64,000 bases of DNA from Acinetobacter baumannii (GCF_009759685.1 NZ_CP046654.1:2232001-2296000), one strand, 5' to 3'. Shown: positions 37,190 to 46,676, numbered from the stretch's first letter. Notes: a model not told the origin generated them from the letters alone. Program-made: numbers and translations.

Positions 37190-38236
37190 ATGTCTATCCA
37201 ACATATTATTGTTCACGAAATTCGACGCGTTAAAGAAGAAAAAAAAAGTACAGAAACATTAATTGCTAAGATCAAAGATACAGAGAATGATTTAAGATCA
37301 TTAAATGGTGAATTAGCAGCAAAATTATTAAAACTTTTTTCTAGTTCTAGTTTAATGGTAGGACAGTTTTCTATTGGGAATGATACAGAAAAGAAACCAG
37401 CCTTTGAACAAGGGTTAGATAATTTTTATTCTGGTGAAAATTGTCTAGACTTTGTTGAAATGACAAGAGAGTTGGCAGAATACTTTAAAACTTTTCTTGT
37501 TGAAAATAAAAGTATTACTGGTGGTTTTCTTGTTTTTTTTGAGTTTAAAGGTGATGAACATACCAAGTTAGCAGTTGCTGTAATTAATAAATCGAATGCG
37601 ACTGACATTAATCCTGATCTTAATTTTATTGCCAAAGAAATTCTGGATCTAGATAAATTGCATTTGGGTGCAACAATCAATATTACAGAGTGGCGTGATG
37701 AGTTTTCGGAACGATATATTCGTTTTAAAAATGGTCAGTCAGAACAGGTAACTGATTATTTTCAAAAATTTATTGGTTGTGAAGTCGATAAACAAGCTGC
37801 AAATGAAGAAACAAAGAAATTAAAAGAAGCTATTGAATCCTTTGCTACTGAGAAACTTAAACTATCCCAAACTGCTGCAGATGACTATCTTGCTTTAGCC
37901 CACTCATATATTAATGATTGTATAACCAAAGGTGACGATGTTGTTTTGTCGAATGTAGCAAAACATGTTTTTCCTGCTGATAGTAATGAGTTTTTTGAAT
38001 ATGCAAGCGAAGGGCATAATTTGTCAGGAATTTTGCAAATAAGTAAAACAGAATTAAAGGGATTTAAGAAATTTAGTAGTAGCCGAAAGGACCTTTCAAT
38101 TACTTTTGCAAAAGCTTTGCTGAACGATAAAATTAAATTTGAAAATGATATACTCAAGATCGACAGCTCATTACTGTCGGATAGTTTGGTAGCAGAACTT
38201 AAAGCAGCTACAACAGCAAGCAATTCAGATGAATAG
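37190..38236 (+). CDS. NdpA/YejK-family nucleoid-associated-like protein
   Basis: A 348-residue protein with the NdpA layout: IIVHEIRRVKEEKKS at the N-terminus, SSSLMVGQFSIG, FFEFKGDEHTKLAVAVINKSNATDINPDLNFIAKEILDLDKLHLGATINI..W and the typical C-terminal YF..F.GC region. Chromosomal YejK binds DNA and topoisomerase IV. Here it is paired, 2 bases apart, with a membrane protein in a mobile element, which suggests a sensor or DNA-binding component of a defence-like system. First gene of cargo module 3. Confidence 0.75.
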   Translation: MSIQHIIVHEIRRVKEEKKSTETLIAKIKDTENDLRSLNGELAAKLLKLFSSSSLMVGQFSIGNDTEKKPAFEQGLDNFYSGENCLDFVEMTRELAEYFKTFLVENKSITGGFLVFFEFKGDEHTKLAVAVINKSNATDINPDLNFIAKEILDLDKLHLGATINITEWRDEFSERYIRFKNGQSEQVTDYFQKFIGCEVDKQAANEETKKLKEAIESFATEKLKLSQTAADDYLALAHSYINDCITKGDDVVLSNVAKHVFPADSNEFFEYASEGHNLSGILQISKTELKGFKKFSSSRKDLSITFAKALLNDKIKFENDILKIDSSLLSDSLVAELKAATTASNSDE

Positions 38237-38238
38237 AA

Positions 38239-39444
38239 ATGACTATGAATCCAGTACAAATTTATCGTGACATCTTTCTGTCTATGCAAGACAGACAGGA
38301 AAGTTGTGACCAATTTGTAAGCTGGATGGAACTAGATGCAGACAAACTTGCTTCTCTAAAAGCTTTAAATGCATACTCATTGGCTGCTGGCAGCCTTGAT
38401 GTAAAAGTTGAAGGGAAGCAACGTGGATCAGGCGTAGATTTAGAGAGAATTCAAAGCAGTCAATTTAATAGTAAATACATTTTTGAAGTTAAATTAAATA
38501 AAACTAATATTAATTTGGGACACGATTTCATTGTTTGTGATAGCTGGAATACAGTTCTTAAATACGAACATTATATAAAGAATCCTATAAAGAAAATTTT
38601 TTTAACAGATGTCGAAGATTATTTTGATATTGACTCTAGTGATAGTAAATATAAAAATTATCTTGCCATGGGTGAACTATATTCATTCATTAAATTTTTG
38701 TCTGAGGAGTCTAATGCAGACAAAGATTGTATTTTTTATAATCGTAGTTATAAGTTTAAAATTAAAGCTTGTGAAGATGATTTAAATTATCCGATTGATA
38801 CTAAAAGCTTAGGTAAGTTCAAACATCAAGATATGCACCGAGAGGCTATTATTAATCTGATGTGCAAAGAATTAACGTCTTTTGTTAAAGACGAAATTGA
38901 AGATGTTAGATTTAGCTATCTTATTCGTAACTTGAATCCCTTGATTACGAATATCAATCATAGTTATCAAAGCTATGTAGAGGATTATACCTTTGATAAG
39001 GTGAGAAAAGAGTATAAAGAAAAGAAAACTGAATACATCAAAAAATTGAATGATACTTTCGATTCTGTCGCTACAAAAATGTTTGCAATACCAGCAGGTA
39101 TTTGGTTCGCTACAGCCCAAATGACTACCATGAAAACTATTAGTAGTTTTATATATACCAAAAACTTCATTGTATTAATGACCGTTTTATCAATGATATT
39201 TATTATGATTCTTAATGTACATGGGCAACGTAATACACTTAATCAAGTGAAAGAAGAGTATTTAGATATTTTTGATGAATTAGAAAAAAAATTTGAAGAT
39301 GTAGATGCAGAAATTAGAAAAATAAAAGGTGAAGTAAATGATAAGTTCGATAGAGTAATGTCTTACATTTATGTGGCGATTATTATTTGTGTTGCATTAG
39401 GTGTGTATACGGCATACCTTTTTTATCAAAGTAGTATTCTCTAG
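38239..39444 (+). CDS. Membrane protein partner of the NdpA-like protein
   Basis: A 401-residue protein. The N-terminal ~270 residues are soluble with no recognised domain (KYIFEVKLNKTNINLGHDFIVCDSW may be a nuclease-like or beta-rich core). The C-terminal third has hydrophobic segments at about 282-297, 314-334 and 377-397, with a charged coiled coil (NQVKEEYLDIFDELEKKFEDVDAEIRKIKGEVNDKF) between the last two. Such a soluble-domain-plus-membrane design is typical of abortive-infection effectors. The short spacing to the NdpA-like gene implies a two-gene unit. Confidence 0.6.
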   Translation: MTMNPVQIYRDIFLSMQDRQESCDQFVSWMELDADKLASLKALNAYSLAAGSLDVKVEGKQRGSGVDLERIQSSQFNSKYIFEVKLNKTNINLGHDFIVCDSWNTVLKYEHYIKNPIKKIFLTDVEDYFDIDSSDSKYKNYLAMGELYSFIKFLSEESNADKDCIFYNRSYKFKIKACEDDLNYPIDTKSLGKFKHQDMHREAIINLMCKELTSFVKDEIEDVRFSYLIRNLNPLITNINHSYQSYVEDYTFDKVRKEYKEKKTEYIKKLNDTFDSVATKMFAIPAGIWFATAQMTTMKTISSFIYTKNFIVLMTVLSMIFIMILNVHGQRNTLNQVKEEYLDIFDELEKKFEDVDAEIRKIKGEVNDKFDRVMSYIYVAIIICVALGVYTAYLFYQSSIL

Positions 39445-39448
39445 AAAT

Positions 39449-39474
39449 AAAAAAGCCCTGAAAGGGCTTTTTTA
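39449..39474 (+). terminator. Terminator of cargo module 3
   Basis: AAAAAGCCCT / AGGGCTTTTT stem with GAA loop and T6, right after the membrane protein gene. Confidence 0.88.
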
Positions 39475-39620
39475 TAGATCAGTATTTATAAAAAGAGAAA
39501 TCCACTATTTGAAAATTAAAATATGATGTAACCAGATTGTGAAACTAGAATTTTCCCTCTAAATGCCACTTTTAAAGTGTAAACAAGTGACAATTTTAGC
39601 GATAAAAAGTGTGGCTATTT

Positions 39621-39760
39621 AAATTTAGATAGACGGCCTTTGGTAGTAATTAGACTTTAAATTTCAATCAAACCCATGTATAGCAAGGCTTTAGCTAATT
39701 TTGATAAATCCCCGTTCTGTCAACCTAAAAAATGATTTCGTCTAGCTACGTCTAGCAAAA
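39621..39760. repeat. Unit C of the covarying repeat family (word GTCTAGC)
   Basis: Left arm AAATTTAGATAGAC (39621-39634). The inner part is homologous to unit A and ends with a single GTCAACCTAAA (39719-39729), then GTCTAGC-TAC-GTCTAGC-AAAA (39740-39760). The latter pairs exactly with TTTTGCTAGAC of unit B rather than with its own left arm (one mismatch, GATAGAC). Confidence 0.7.
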
Positions 39761-39841
39761 CTTGGCCACATTTTAAATTGCTTCAAGTTGTGTGCCATTT
39801 CCACCAATCCGTCTAAAAATAATAGTAAAAATAGCCATGTA

Positions 39842-40014
39842 TTTTGTTGTACAAGACAGGTGCAATTTACTTGGACAACTTTATGTTTTAAACCACATCC
39901 AAATTTAGTGGAAAGCCTTATAGACCGAGCATCAAGGGGATTTTAGAGAGGGCTATAAAATGAAGTTTTGTCCAAGTACGTCCAAGTAAATCCGTACAGC
40001 TACGTACAGCAAGA
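39842..40014. repeat. Unit D, nested double unit (words GTCCAAG and GTACAGC)
   Basis: Left arms TTTTGTTGTAC (39842-39852) and TTTACTTGGAC (39866-39876). Right arms GTCCAAG-TAC-GTCCAAG-TAAA (39970-39990), TCC, then GTACAGC-TAC-GTACAGC-AAGA (39994-40014). Inner pair exact over 11 bases; outer pair has one mismatch within the 7-base word. Confidence 0.82.
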
Positions 40015-40033
40015 TAGGAAAAAAGAGATTAAA

Positions 40034-40206
40034 TCTTGTTATACAAGATACAAGCAATTTACCTTGACAGACCGATATTTAAAACAGCCTGCCTATTCAG
40101 CTAAAGGCCTTATCAATAATGAAGCACAGTCAATTTTAGTAAAGTTTTAAAAGTGATATTTCGTCAAGGTACGTCAAGGTAAATCCGTATAACTACGTAT
40201 AACAAA
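40034..40206. repeat. Unit E, nested double unit (words GTCAAGG and GTATAAC)
   Basis: Left arms TCTTGTTATAC (40034-40044) and TTTACCTTGAC (40058-40068), again 13 bases apart. Right arms GTCAAGG-TAC-GTCAAGG-TAAA (40163-40183) then TCC then GTATAAC-TAC-GTATAAC (40187-40203). Both 7-base words match their inverted partners perfectly. Confidence 0.85.
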
Positions 40207-40312
40207 TTTAGATTGTTGAATCGGAAATTCACCCTTATAGATTTGAAATCTAATAGGGAGATTTCTATATCTCTTAATCTATAGCATTACGTATCACAAA
40301 ATAGCCTTAAAT

Positions 40313-40425
40313 CTTGTTGGACAAGGCAAACTAAAAAGCCCTTAAAAAACCAACTCAAATCTAAGCTATATAGGGAGTATAGCGATTCAAATAGAACCTT
40401 GTTTTGTCCAACTACGTCCAACAAG
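40313..40425. repeat. Unit F (word GTCCAAC)
   Basis: Left arm CTTGTTGGAC (40313-40322). Right arm GTCCAAC-TAC-GTCCAAC-AAG (40406-40425). Exact 10-base inverted match. Confidence 0.82.
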
Positions 40426-40546
40426 TAAAGCGGATTTGTCGTTCTAGGGGCATGCAATATTCCCCAGTAATCAATTAAAAAACATGCCTAAAAACATGGA
40501 TAGTTTTCTATTCCATCAACGTGAATGGCTTATTTCATCTAATTAA

Positions 40547-40650
40547 TTTTTGCTTTACGGCGTATTTATGAAAAATGCCATCTATGCCAGTCATAGCAAG
40601 GCATACAGGAATTTAATGAAATTGATTTCGTAAAACTACGTAAAACAAAA
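40547..40650. repeat. Unit G (word GTAAAAC)
   Basis: Left arm TTTTTGCTTTAC (40547-40558). Right arm GTAAAAC-TAC-GTAAAAC-AAAA (40630-40650). One mismatch between the arms. Confidence 0.7.
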
Positions 40651-40688
40651 CGGCCTTAAATTATTCTTTACAACGTTTATTCAGCTAT

Positions 40689-40798
40689 CCTTGATAGGAC
40701 ACCAGTAGAAAGACCATTAAAATGGCCTTGAAGCTATATACAACAAGGTTTATCGCTATTTTAAGGAATCTCATTTCATCAAGGTACATCAAGGGAAA
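40689..40798. repeat. Unit H (word ATCAAGG)
   Basis: Left arm CCTTGAT (40689-40695). Right arm ATCAAGG-TAC-ATCAAGG (40778-40794). Exact word match, with both right copies carrying the same A-for-G change seen in the left partner. Confidence 0.75.
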
Positions 40799-41590
40799 CA
40801 TGTCTATAAAGCTTCATCACTGGCGAAAGTTAAAAAACAATTCCACGTTTTAAATACAGTGCCTTACTACGAGAAATTCGTAGTAGCTACCTAGATAAAA
40901 GATTACGTTTTATTAAGAGCAAATGATAAGAAATGATAAGGTTTTATCGGGTTTTAGGTGCGTCCAATGCCGGATTAACATTTAAAACCAAAGGTGAGCG
41001 CAAAATTGCGTTGGCTAATCCATGTTTTAAAAGCAAAGCTCAAAATTGAGCAACGGTATTCAACAAAGCGCAAAATCGCGTTTTGCAACAAACACGCGCG
41101 CGCGAGAGGGATGCTTCAAATATGGTTTTAAGGCTTAAAATCCCAATAGAACTACAGTGCGATTATTCGGGCGGTTTACTTCTGCAAATAACCTGAACAT
41201 AGGGATACCCCCCACCATCTAAATCCTCAACTTCGGCAATGTACACGCGACTGGATGCACGTATCTGCAATCGAAAGTATTTCGTGATTTTTATAACTTG
41301 CTCACACTTAAAACGCGACCAAGCTACTTAATCAGCCACTTGAACGGCTAAGTTAATTCAAGATTTAAAATCCAATCACCAAATATGGTTTTGCGCTCAA
41401 TAAATTTATTGAAGCCAAATAACGAGCCTCATAATCCGATCCACTAAAAGGAGTGTTTTTAACTCCTGAGTTCGTCACCCAGCATGACAACTAAACTCAG
41501 AGAAATGCCCTAGTAACAAATAATTTGTACACTATTGTGTACACTGTTATTTTTTGAATTGAAATTAACTTTAAAAAACAATTATTTGTT
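40799..41590. other. Non-coding right part of the element
   Basis: No supported gene. It contains a hairpin CTACGA/TCGTAG (40868-40884), three short palindromes CGCAAAATTGCG (40999), GCTCAAAATTGAGC (41038) and GCAAAA-TCGCG-TTTTGC (41070), a CGCGCGCGCG run near 41096, and a GGAGT/ACTCC hairpin near 41450. Confidence 0.5.
41526..41551. repeat. GTGTACAC motifs at the right end of the element
   Basis: TTGTACACTATTG and TGTGTACACTG in tandem mirror the motifs at 25454-25494 by the integrase, supporting this as the other end of the element. Confidence 0.5.
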
Positions 41591-41596
41591 TTATCA

Positions 41597-41616
41597 GTTC
41601 AATTGACGCCATCCCA
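41597..41616. other. Probable attR
   Basis: CGCCATCCCACCAAG resembles the tmRNA 3' end CGCCATCTCCACCAA. It is followed within 15 bases by a strong terminator that would fit the original ssrA downstream region. Confidence 0.5.
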
Positions 41617-41628
41617 CCAAGATTCGAA

Positions 41629-41664
41629 AAAGCCCTGAAACGTAAGTTTCGGGGTTTTTTCTTT
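41629..41664 (+). terminator. Terminator, probably the displaced ssrA terminator
   Basis: CCCTGAAAC / GTTTCGGGG stem with GTAA loop and T6CTTTTT. No gene precedes it closely on the plus strand. Confidence 0.75.
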
Positions 41665-41676
41665 TTAAGATTCAAA

Positions 41677-44600
41677 TTATTAAATCATTTGTGCAATGAC
41701 GAACATAAAGACTATTGGGGCTGCAAATCCTACTTGTTTCTAAATCATCTGAGCAATGAGCAACCTTCCGATAACAAACACACGGCGTCGTCGTTGTTTC
41801 TAAATCATCTACACGATGAGCAACAAAAACCGTTTATTCAATCACTGTAGATGATCTTTCTAAATCATCTATGCGATGACGAACCCACTTTGTAGATATG
41901 GTTTTATCTGGATAATTTTCTAAATCATCTAGGCGATGAGCAACTTAAATAGAGTCATGGTCACGCTCATAGAATCTTTCTAAATCATCTGGACGATGAG
42001 AAACAAGACCGTATTGGTGATTTTCAGCAAACTGGTTTCCTAAATCATCTGTGCGATGACGAACGAGCGCCAAATTCTGAATGCCCTGAATGTCAATATC
42101 AATACTCAGCGTACATTTCTAAGTCATCTATGCGATGAAGAACCGCAAGATGCGTGTAAAAGGCTACGTGATGAATTTCTAAATCATCTAGGCGATGACG
42201 AACAAATTAAATGCTCAGATAGCTAAAACTATTTGTTGCTAAATCATCTGGGTGATGAACAACAATATGTTAGCCAATATCTCGTTTGATGCTGCTTTCT
42301 AAATCATCTGAGCGATGACGAACATTGGCTGGATTGTCCATATTATTCAAACGATTTTCTAAATCATCTAGGCGATGAGAAACCAGTAGACACCGCCTAC
42401 AGGTAACACCGTCTATTTCTAAATCATCTGGGCGATGAAGAACCTTGCAGATAGATCAATTGATAATTTGCTCATTTTCTAAATCATCTATGCGATGAAG
42501 AACCCGCACAAGAGATTATTAACGATGTGTCTCTTTTTCTAAATCATCTATGCGATGAAGAACATTTGTAGATGCTGGGCCGATAGAATTTCCTATTTCT
42601 AAATCATCTATGCGATGAAGAACGCTATGTGACGCTTTATCAAAGTAAATGGCTTTTTCTAAATCATCTGGGCGATGAGCGACGAAGAAAGTGATGGTCA
42701 TATCTTCAGTGAGATTTTCTAAATCATCTGAGCGATGATCAATATATTGGATTAAAGTCCATCATTAGAAGACGTTTTCTAAATCATCTAAGCGATGAGC
42801 AACAAAATGGCTACAAGCTCATTAAATCATTTGAATTTCTAAATCATCTTGCAATGAGCAACTCCATTAGCTACAGAAATAGTTGAGCATTTAATTTCTA
42901 AATCATCTACGCGATGAGGAACGCGTGGGCTAAAAGCCAATTCGCACTAATACCTTTCTAAATCATCTGGGCGATGAGCAACTGTAACGTAAATCTTCTG
43001 AACTTGACCCCTGTTTTCTAAATCATCTATGCGATGAGTAACGTGAAAATCGATATTGATAAATTAGCAAAACATTTCTAAATCATCTATGCGATGAAGA
43101 ACTTGCTGTAATTAATTTTATGGCTTGGTGTTTTTTTCTAAATCATCTATGCGATGAAGAACAGAAGTTAAAGCAGAAAGTAAGGAGGGGTAATTTTCTA
43201 AATCATCTATGCGATGAAGAACTGGACGTTGACCCCGAAGGGGAATGCTGAACTTTTCTAAATCATCTATGCGATGAAGAACGTAGGTAGTTTCAACCCA
43301 TTCAACATTATCTATTTCTAAATCATCTATGCGATGAAGAACCTGTTTCTCACCCGGATTAAATGAGCTGTCTATTTCTAAATCATCTATGCGATGAAGA
43401 ACCTGAAGCTGAACGTCAAAAACATTTAGATGAATTTCTAAATCATCTATGCGATGAAGAACTACGAAGATGGCTTTTAAGTTTTTCCACGAGGTTTCTA
43501 AATCATCTATGCGATGAAGAACAAAGAACACTTTCATTGCCATGCCTGTGTAATTTTCTAAATCATCTATGCGATGAAGAACATTGTACTGATTTATTAA
43601 CCGTATAAACAAAATTTCTAAATCATCTGTGCGATGAAGAACTAGCAGTTGATTTAGCGATTAAGGCTTTGATTTTTCTAAATCATCTATGCGATGAAGA
43701 ACCACAAGTTTAGCAGGTAACTTAATTTTACCGTTTTCTAAATCATCTATGCGATGAAGAACGGGCTTTAGTTGCATTATCACGTCGTATTGTATTTCTA
43801 AATCATCTATGCGATGAAGAACGCCCAAGCAATTACTTCTTGATCTCGGTTAAATTTCTAAATCATCTATGCGATGAAGAACAATCATGGCTTGAGTGGG
43901 CGCAGGCACACCAATTTCTAAATCATCTATGCGATGAAGAACCTTGGCTGGGGTAATTCTTTTGAATTTTGCTTTTTCTAAATCATCTATGCGATGAAGA
44001 ACAGGAGCATCAAGTCTAGCCGAGGCTGGTGAATTTTCTAAATCATCTATGCGATGAAGAACGCAGCAAAAGCAGAGTCTTCAATCCAAAGGGTTTTCTA
44101 AATCATCTATGCGATGAAGAACGTACCTCATCAATAAAAATAACAGATGTTTCTTTTCTAAATCATCTATGCGATGAAGAACATTACAGTCACCTTTGTT
44201 TTCCAAGCTTTCTATTTCTAAATCATCTATGCGATGAAGAACTGTTCCAGATGTGCAGTCAAATGTTTGTATTGTTTCTAAATCATCTATGCGATGAAGA
44301 ACAAACTCAGACTATTAAACAAGATCGCCGTGTATTTCTAAATCATCTATGCGATGAAGAACAAAGAAACGAGCGAATTTCTTTGGGTCTTTTTTTTCTA
44401 AATCATCTATGCGATGAAGAACTCAACGTTACTCGATTGAAATGATACTACTGTTTTCTAAATCATCTATGCGATGAAGAACTAACAATCATTTTACTGA
44501 CTTGGGAAGCAGTATTTCTAAATCATCTATGCGATGAAGAACACTTGCAATGAATTTCTATGTGAAGCATGGAATTTCTAAATCATCTATGCGATGAAGA

Positions 44601-45614
44601 ACTTGCTCATATGGCTAACGTTCAATGGGTGGTATTTCTAAATCATCTATGCGATGAAGAACATTCTAATTCTGGCAAGCATGGCAAGGGTAAATTTCTA
44701 AATCATCTATGCGATGAAGAACGGGAGTCTGCATTGCTTGGTGCCTCTGATCTTTTTCTAAATCATCTATGCGATGAAGAACTCCAAGACCAAAATGATT
44801 TCTTTAATGGGATTTTTCTAAATCATCTATGCGATGAAGAACATAGGCAAAGCAGGCAATTGCTCAGCTTTCTTTTTCTAAATCATCTATGCGATGAAGA
44901 ACTTGTTCAGACATTTGCTACTCCCTCACTCATATTTCTAAATCATCTATGCGATGAAGAACCCTATTTAAAACTAGATGTAGAGCTTCCTACTTTTCTA
45001 AATCATCTATGCGATGAAGAACGAACTCTGATAGCTTCATTGGCGTATCGATACTTTCTAAATCATCTATGCGATGAAGAACCATTTGAACCATCTGGCA
45101 TGTGTTTTTCTAAATCATCTATGCGATGAAGAACTGAACTAGCAGATACATGTGATGGCTTGTACCTTTCTAAATCATCTATGCGATGAAGAACCGTAGT
45201 TATTAGCCTGATATCGTTCCAATTGATTTCTAAATCATCTATGCGATGAAGAACGAACTCTGATAGCTTCATTGGCGTATCGATACTTTCTAAATCATCT
45301 ATGCGATGAAGAACAAAAACCGTAGACTACGCCTTGTGACCGAGTTTTTCTAAATCATCTATGCGATGAAGAACATTTTTGAAGTATCTACCTCATAAGG
45401 CTTATTTTTCTAAATCATCTATGCGATGAAGAACTTCAGGAAGGCTTAGAACGTAATCCAGTGAATTTTCTAAATCATCTATGCGATGAAGAACAGATAC
45501 ACGAACACTATAAAACTTCTCTTGATTTTCTAAATCATCTATGCGATGAAGAACTTAACGTAGAACGTACAGAGTACCAGCGTTACTTTCTAAATCATCT
45601 ATGCGATGAAGAAC
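41677..45614 (-). CRISPR. Type I-F CRISPR array, 66 repeats / 65 spacers
   Basis: 28-base repeats at 60-base period. The transcribed (minus) orientation begins GTTCTTCATCGCAT and ends GATGATTTAGAAA, with the TCATC/GATGA hairpin cut by Cas6f. Repeats from about 43075 to 45614 are nearly identical. Those at 41677-43000 carry many changes, so the leader is at the high-coordinate end beside cas1. Most spacers are 32 bases. Exceptions are 51 bases (42065-42115), 24 bases (45083-45106) and one repeat shortened to 27 bases (42836). One spacer occurs twice. Confidence 0.97.
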
Positions 45615-45711
45615 TAGAGTTAAGTTAAAACAAAACTCTTAAAATCAATTATATAAGTTTTTAATGAGTGAAAATACTTCGTTATAAGGTATTTGGGTTA
45701 AATGTATGATT
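45615..45711 (-). promoter_or_regulatory. CRISPR leader
   Basis: A 97-base AT-rich segment between the newest repeat and the cas1 stop codon. It should hold the array promoter and integration-factor sites. The array may also be read through from the cas operon, since no terminator is visible. Confidence 0.65.
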
Positions 45712-46665
45712 TTATTTGATTTTACTACATATGTCAGTAATGAAGCTAAACATGTAATCTAAAATATCTTGGTCTTGGCATGTTTCAATAAGCTGCATTC
45801 GGAATTCTTTTTGATTTAATCCTTTTGCTGCACATGTAAAAGCGACTGGCATAACAAAAGCATCTTTAACTAGGTCCGCTAGGTCAAAGACTAGACCTCC
45901 ACGACGTGTTTTACCGTGCAAAATAGGGAGGGCAAAACTAATTCCCATTCCATTTAAAGCAACTGCTGCATAGCCATAGGCAATATAGTTTCCATGATCA
46001 AGGTAGCTGTTGGCTATATCCGCAATAGAGTCTTGAGAGTTTTTTCCTTCATCACGAATAAATTCAACTCCAAAGCCTTTAGCAAGTTGTTTGTATAACG
46101 TTTTAGCCCAACGTCCCTCGGCTGCAAGTAATTCCTGTAGATTTTCGGAGCGATCAATATCTTGTTTGAATGTGTTTAAAGCATTTTCATCAATATAAAT
46201 ACCAGATTGAATCAAATCAAAATTCTTTTTCCATGATTGTGATACGAGGGCAATACGTTCAAGTAATAATATTTTTGCCATGAGTAAGCGTGCGTCATCT
46301 TCTAACCATGCTCTCATCCAGATTTGCATATATTCAGTGGGGCGATATTCACTTTGGGGCGCTAAAAATGTTAAATCTAATGATGAAAATAAAGGGGAAC
46401 CGCCGGAACCGCAAAACCCAACCATGACATTAGATTCCGCTAAACGTCTGGCAGCCGCATCTGTTAATGAGCTGCCTTTGCCAAGTAGTAAAAAGGCGGT
46501 GTTTTTCTCTGGAATATTATAAAAATATTCCACAGGTTGTGAGTTCTCCGTCAAGTAAACAATTCGATCATCTTTTAAAACGACACGAACTTTTTCTAGG
46601 TAAAATACGCAGGCACGCTTTGAAAGCATAAGTGGGCGGCTGCGTTCTTGACGGAGTTGACTCAT
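45712..46665 (-). CDS. cas1: Cas1, type I-F adaptation integrase
   Basis: A 317-residue Cas1f: RPLMLSKRACVFYLEKVRVVLKDDRIVY, LLLGKGSSLTDAAARRLAESNVMVGFCGSGGSPLF and the helical catalytic part with VEFIRDEGKNSQDSIADIANSYLDHGNYIAYG and LPILHGKTRRGGLVFDLADLVKD (His and Asp/Glu metal ligands). It integrates spacers with Cas2-3. AAGGAAAT is its ribosome site, 11 bases after cas6f. In most I-F loci cas1 precedes cas2-3; here it is last in the effector operon, next to the leader. Confidence 0.95.
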   Translation of the reverse strand: MSQLRQERSRPLMLSKRACVFYLEKVRVVLKDDRIVYLTENSQPVEYFYNIPEKNTAFLLLGKGSSLTDAAARRLAESNVMVGFCGSGGSPLFSSLDLTFLAPQSEYRPTEYMQIWMRAWLEDDARLLMAKILLLERIALVSQSWKKNFDLIQSGIYIDENALNTFKQDIDRSENLQELLAAEGRWAKTLYKQLAKGFGVEFIRDEGKNSQDSIADIANSYLDHGNYIAYGYAAVALNGMGISFALPILHGKTRRGGLVFDLADLVKDAFVMPVAFTCAAKGLNQKEFRMQLIETCQDQDILDYMFSFITDICSKIK

Positions 46666-46676
46666 ATTATATTTCC

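Noticed and set aside
39968..40150. 60-residue frame in the covarying repeat region
   Set aside because: It runs through repeat arms, has no ribosome site, and its codons follow the repeat sequence.
36263..40798. Integron attC sites as explanation of the covarying units
   Set aside because: attC also has nested inverted boxes, but these units lack the GTT/AAC core triplets, have doubled right arms and no cassettes or IntI gene nearby.
43118..45272. Long open frames in the CRISPR array encoding repeated peptides such as FLNHLCDEE or VLHRIDDLE
   Set aside because: These are frames through 28-base repeats and 32-base spacers; the 60-base period keeps them open. They are not genes.
41677..45614. 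CRISPR array read on the plus strand
   Set aside because: Plus-strand repeats end in GAAGAAC; the minus orientation starts GTTC and ends AGAAA like known I-F repeats, and decayed repeats lie at the low-coordinate end.
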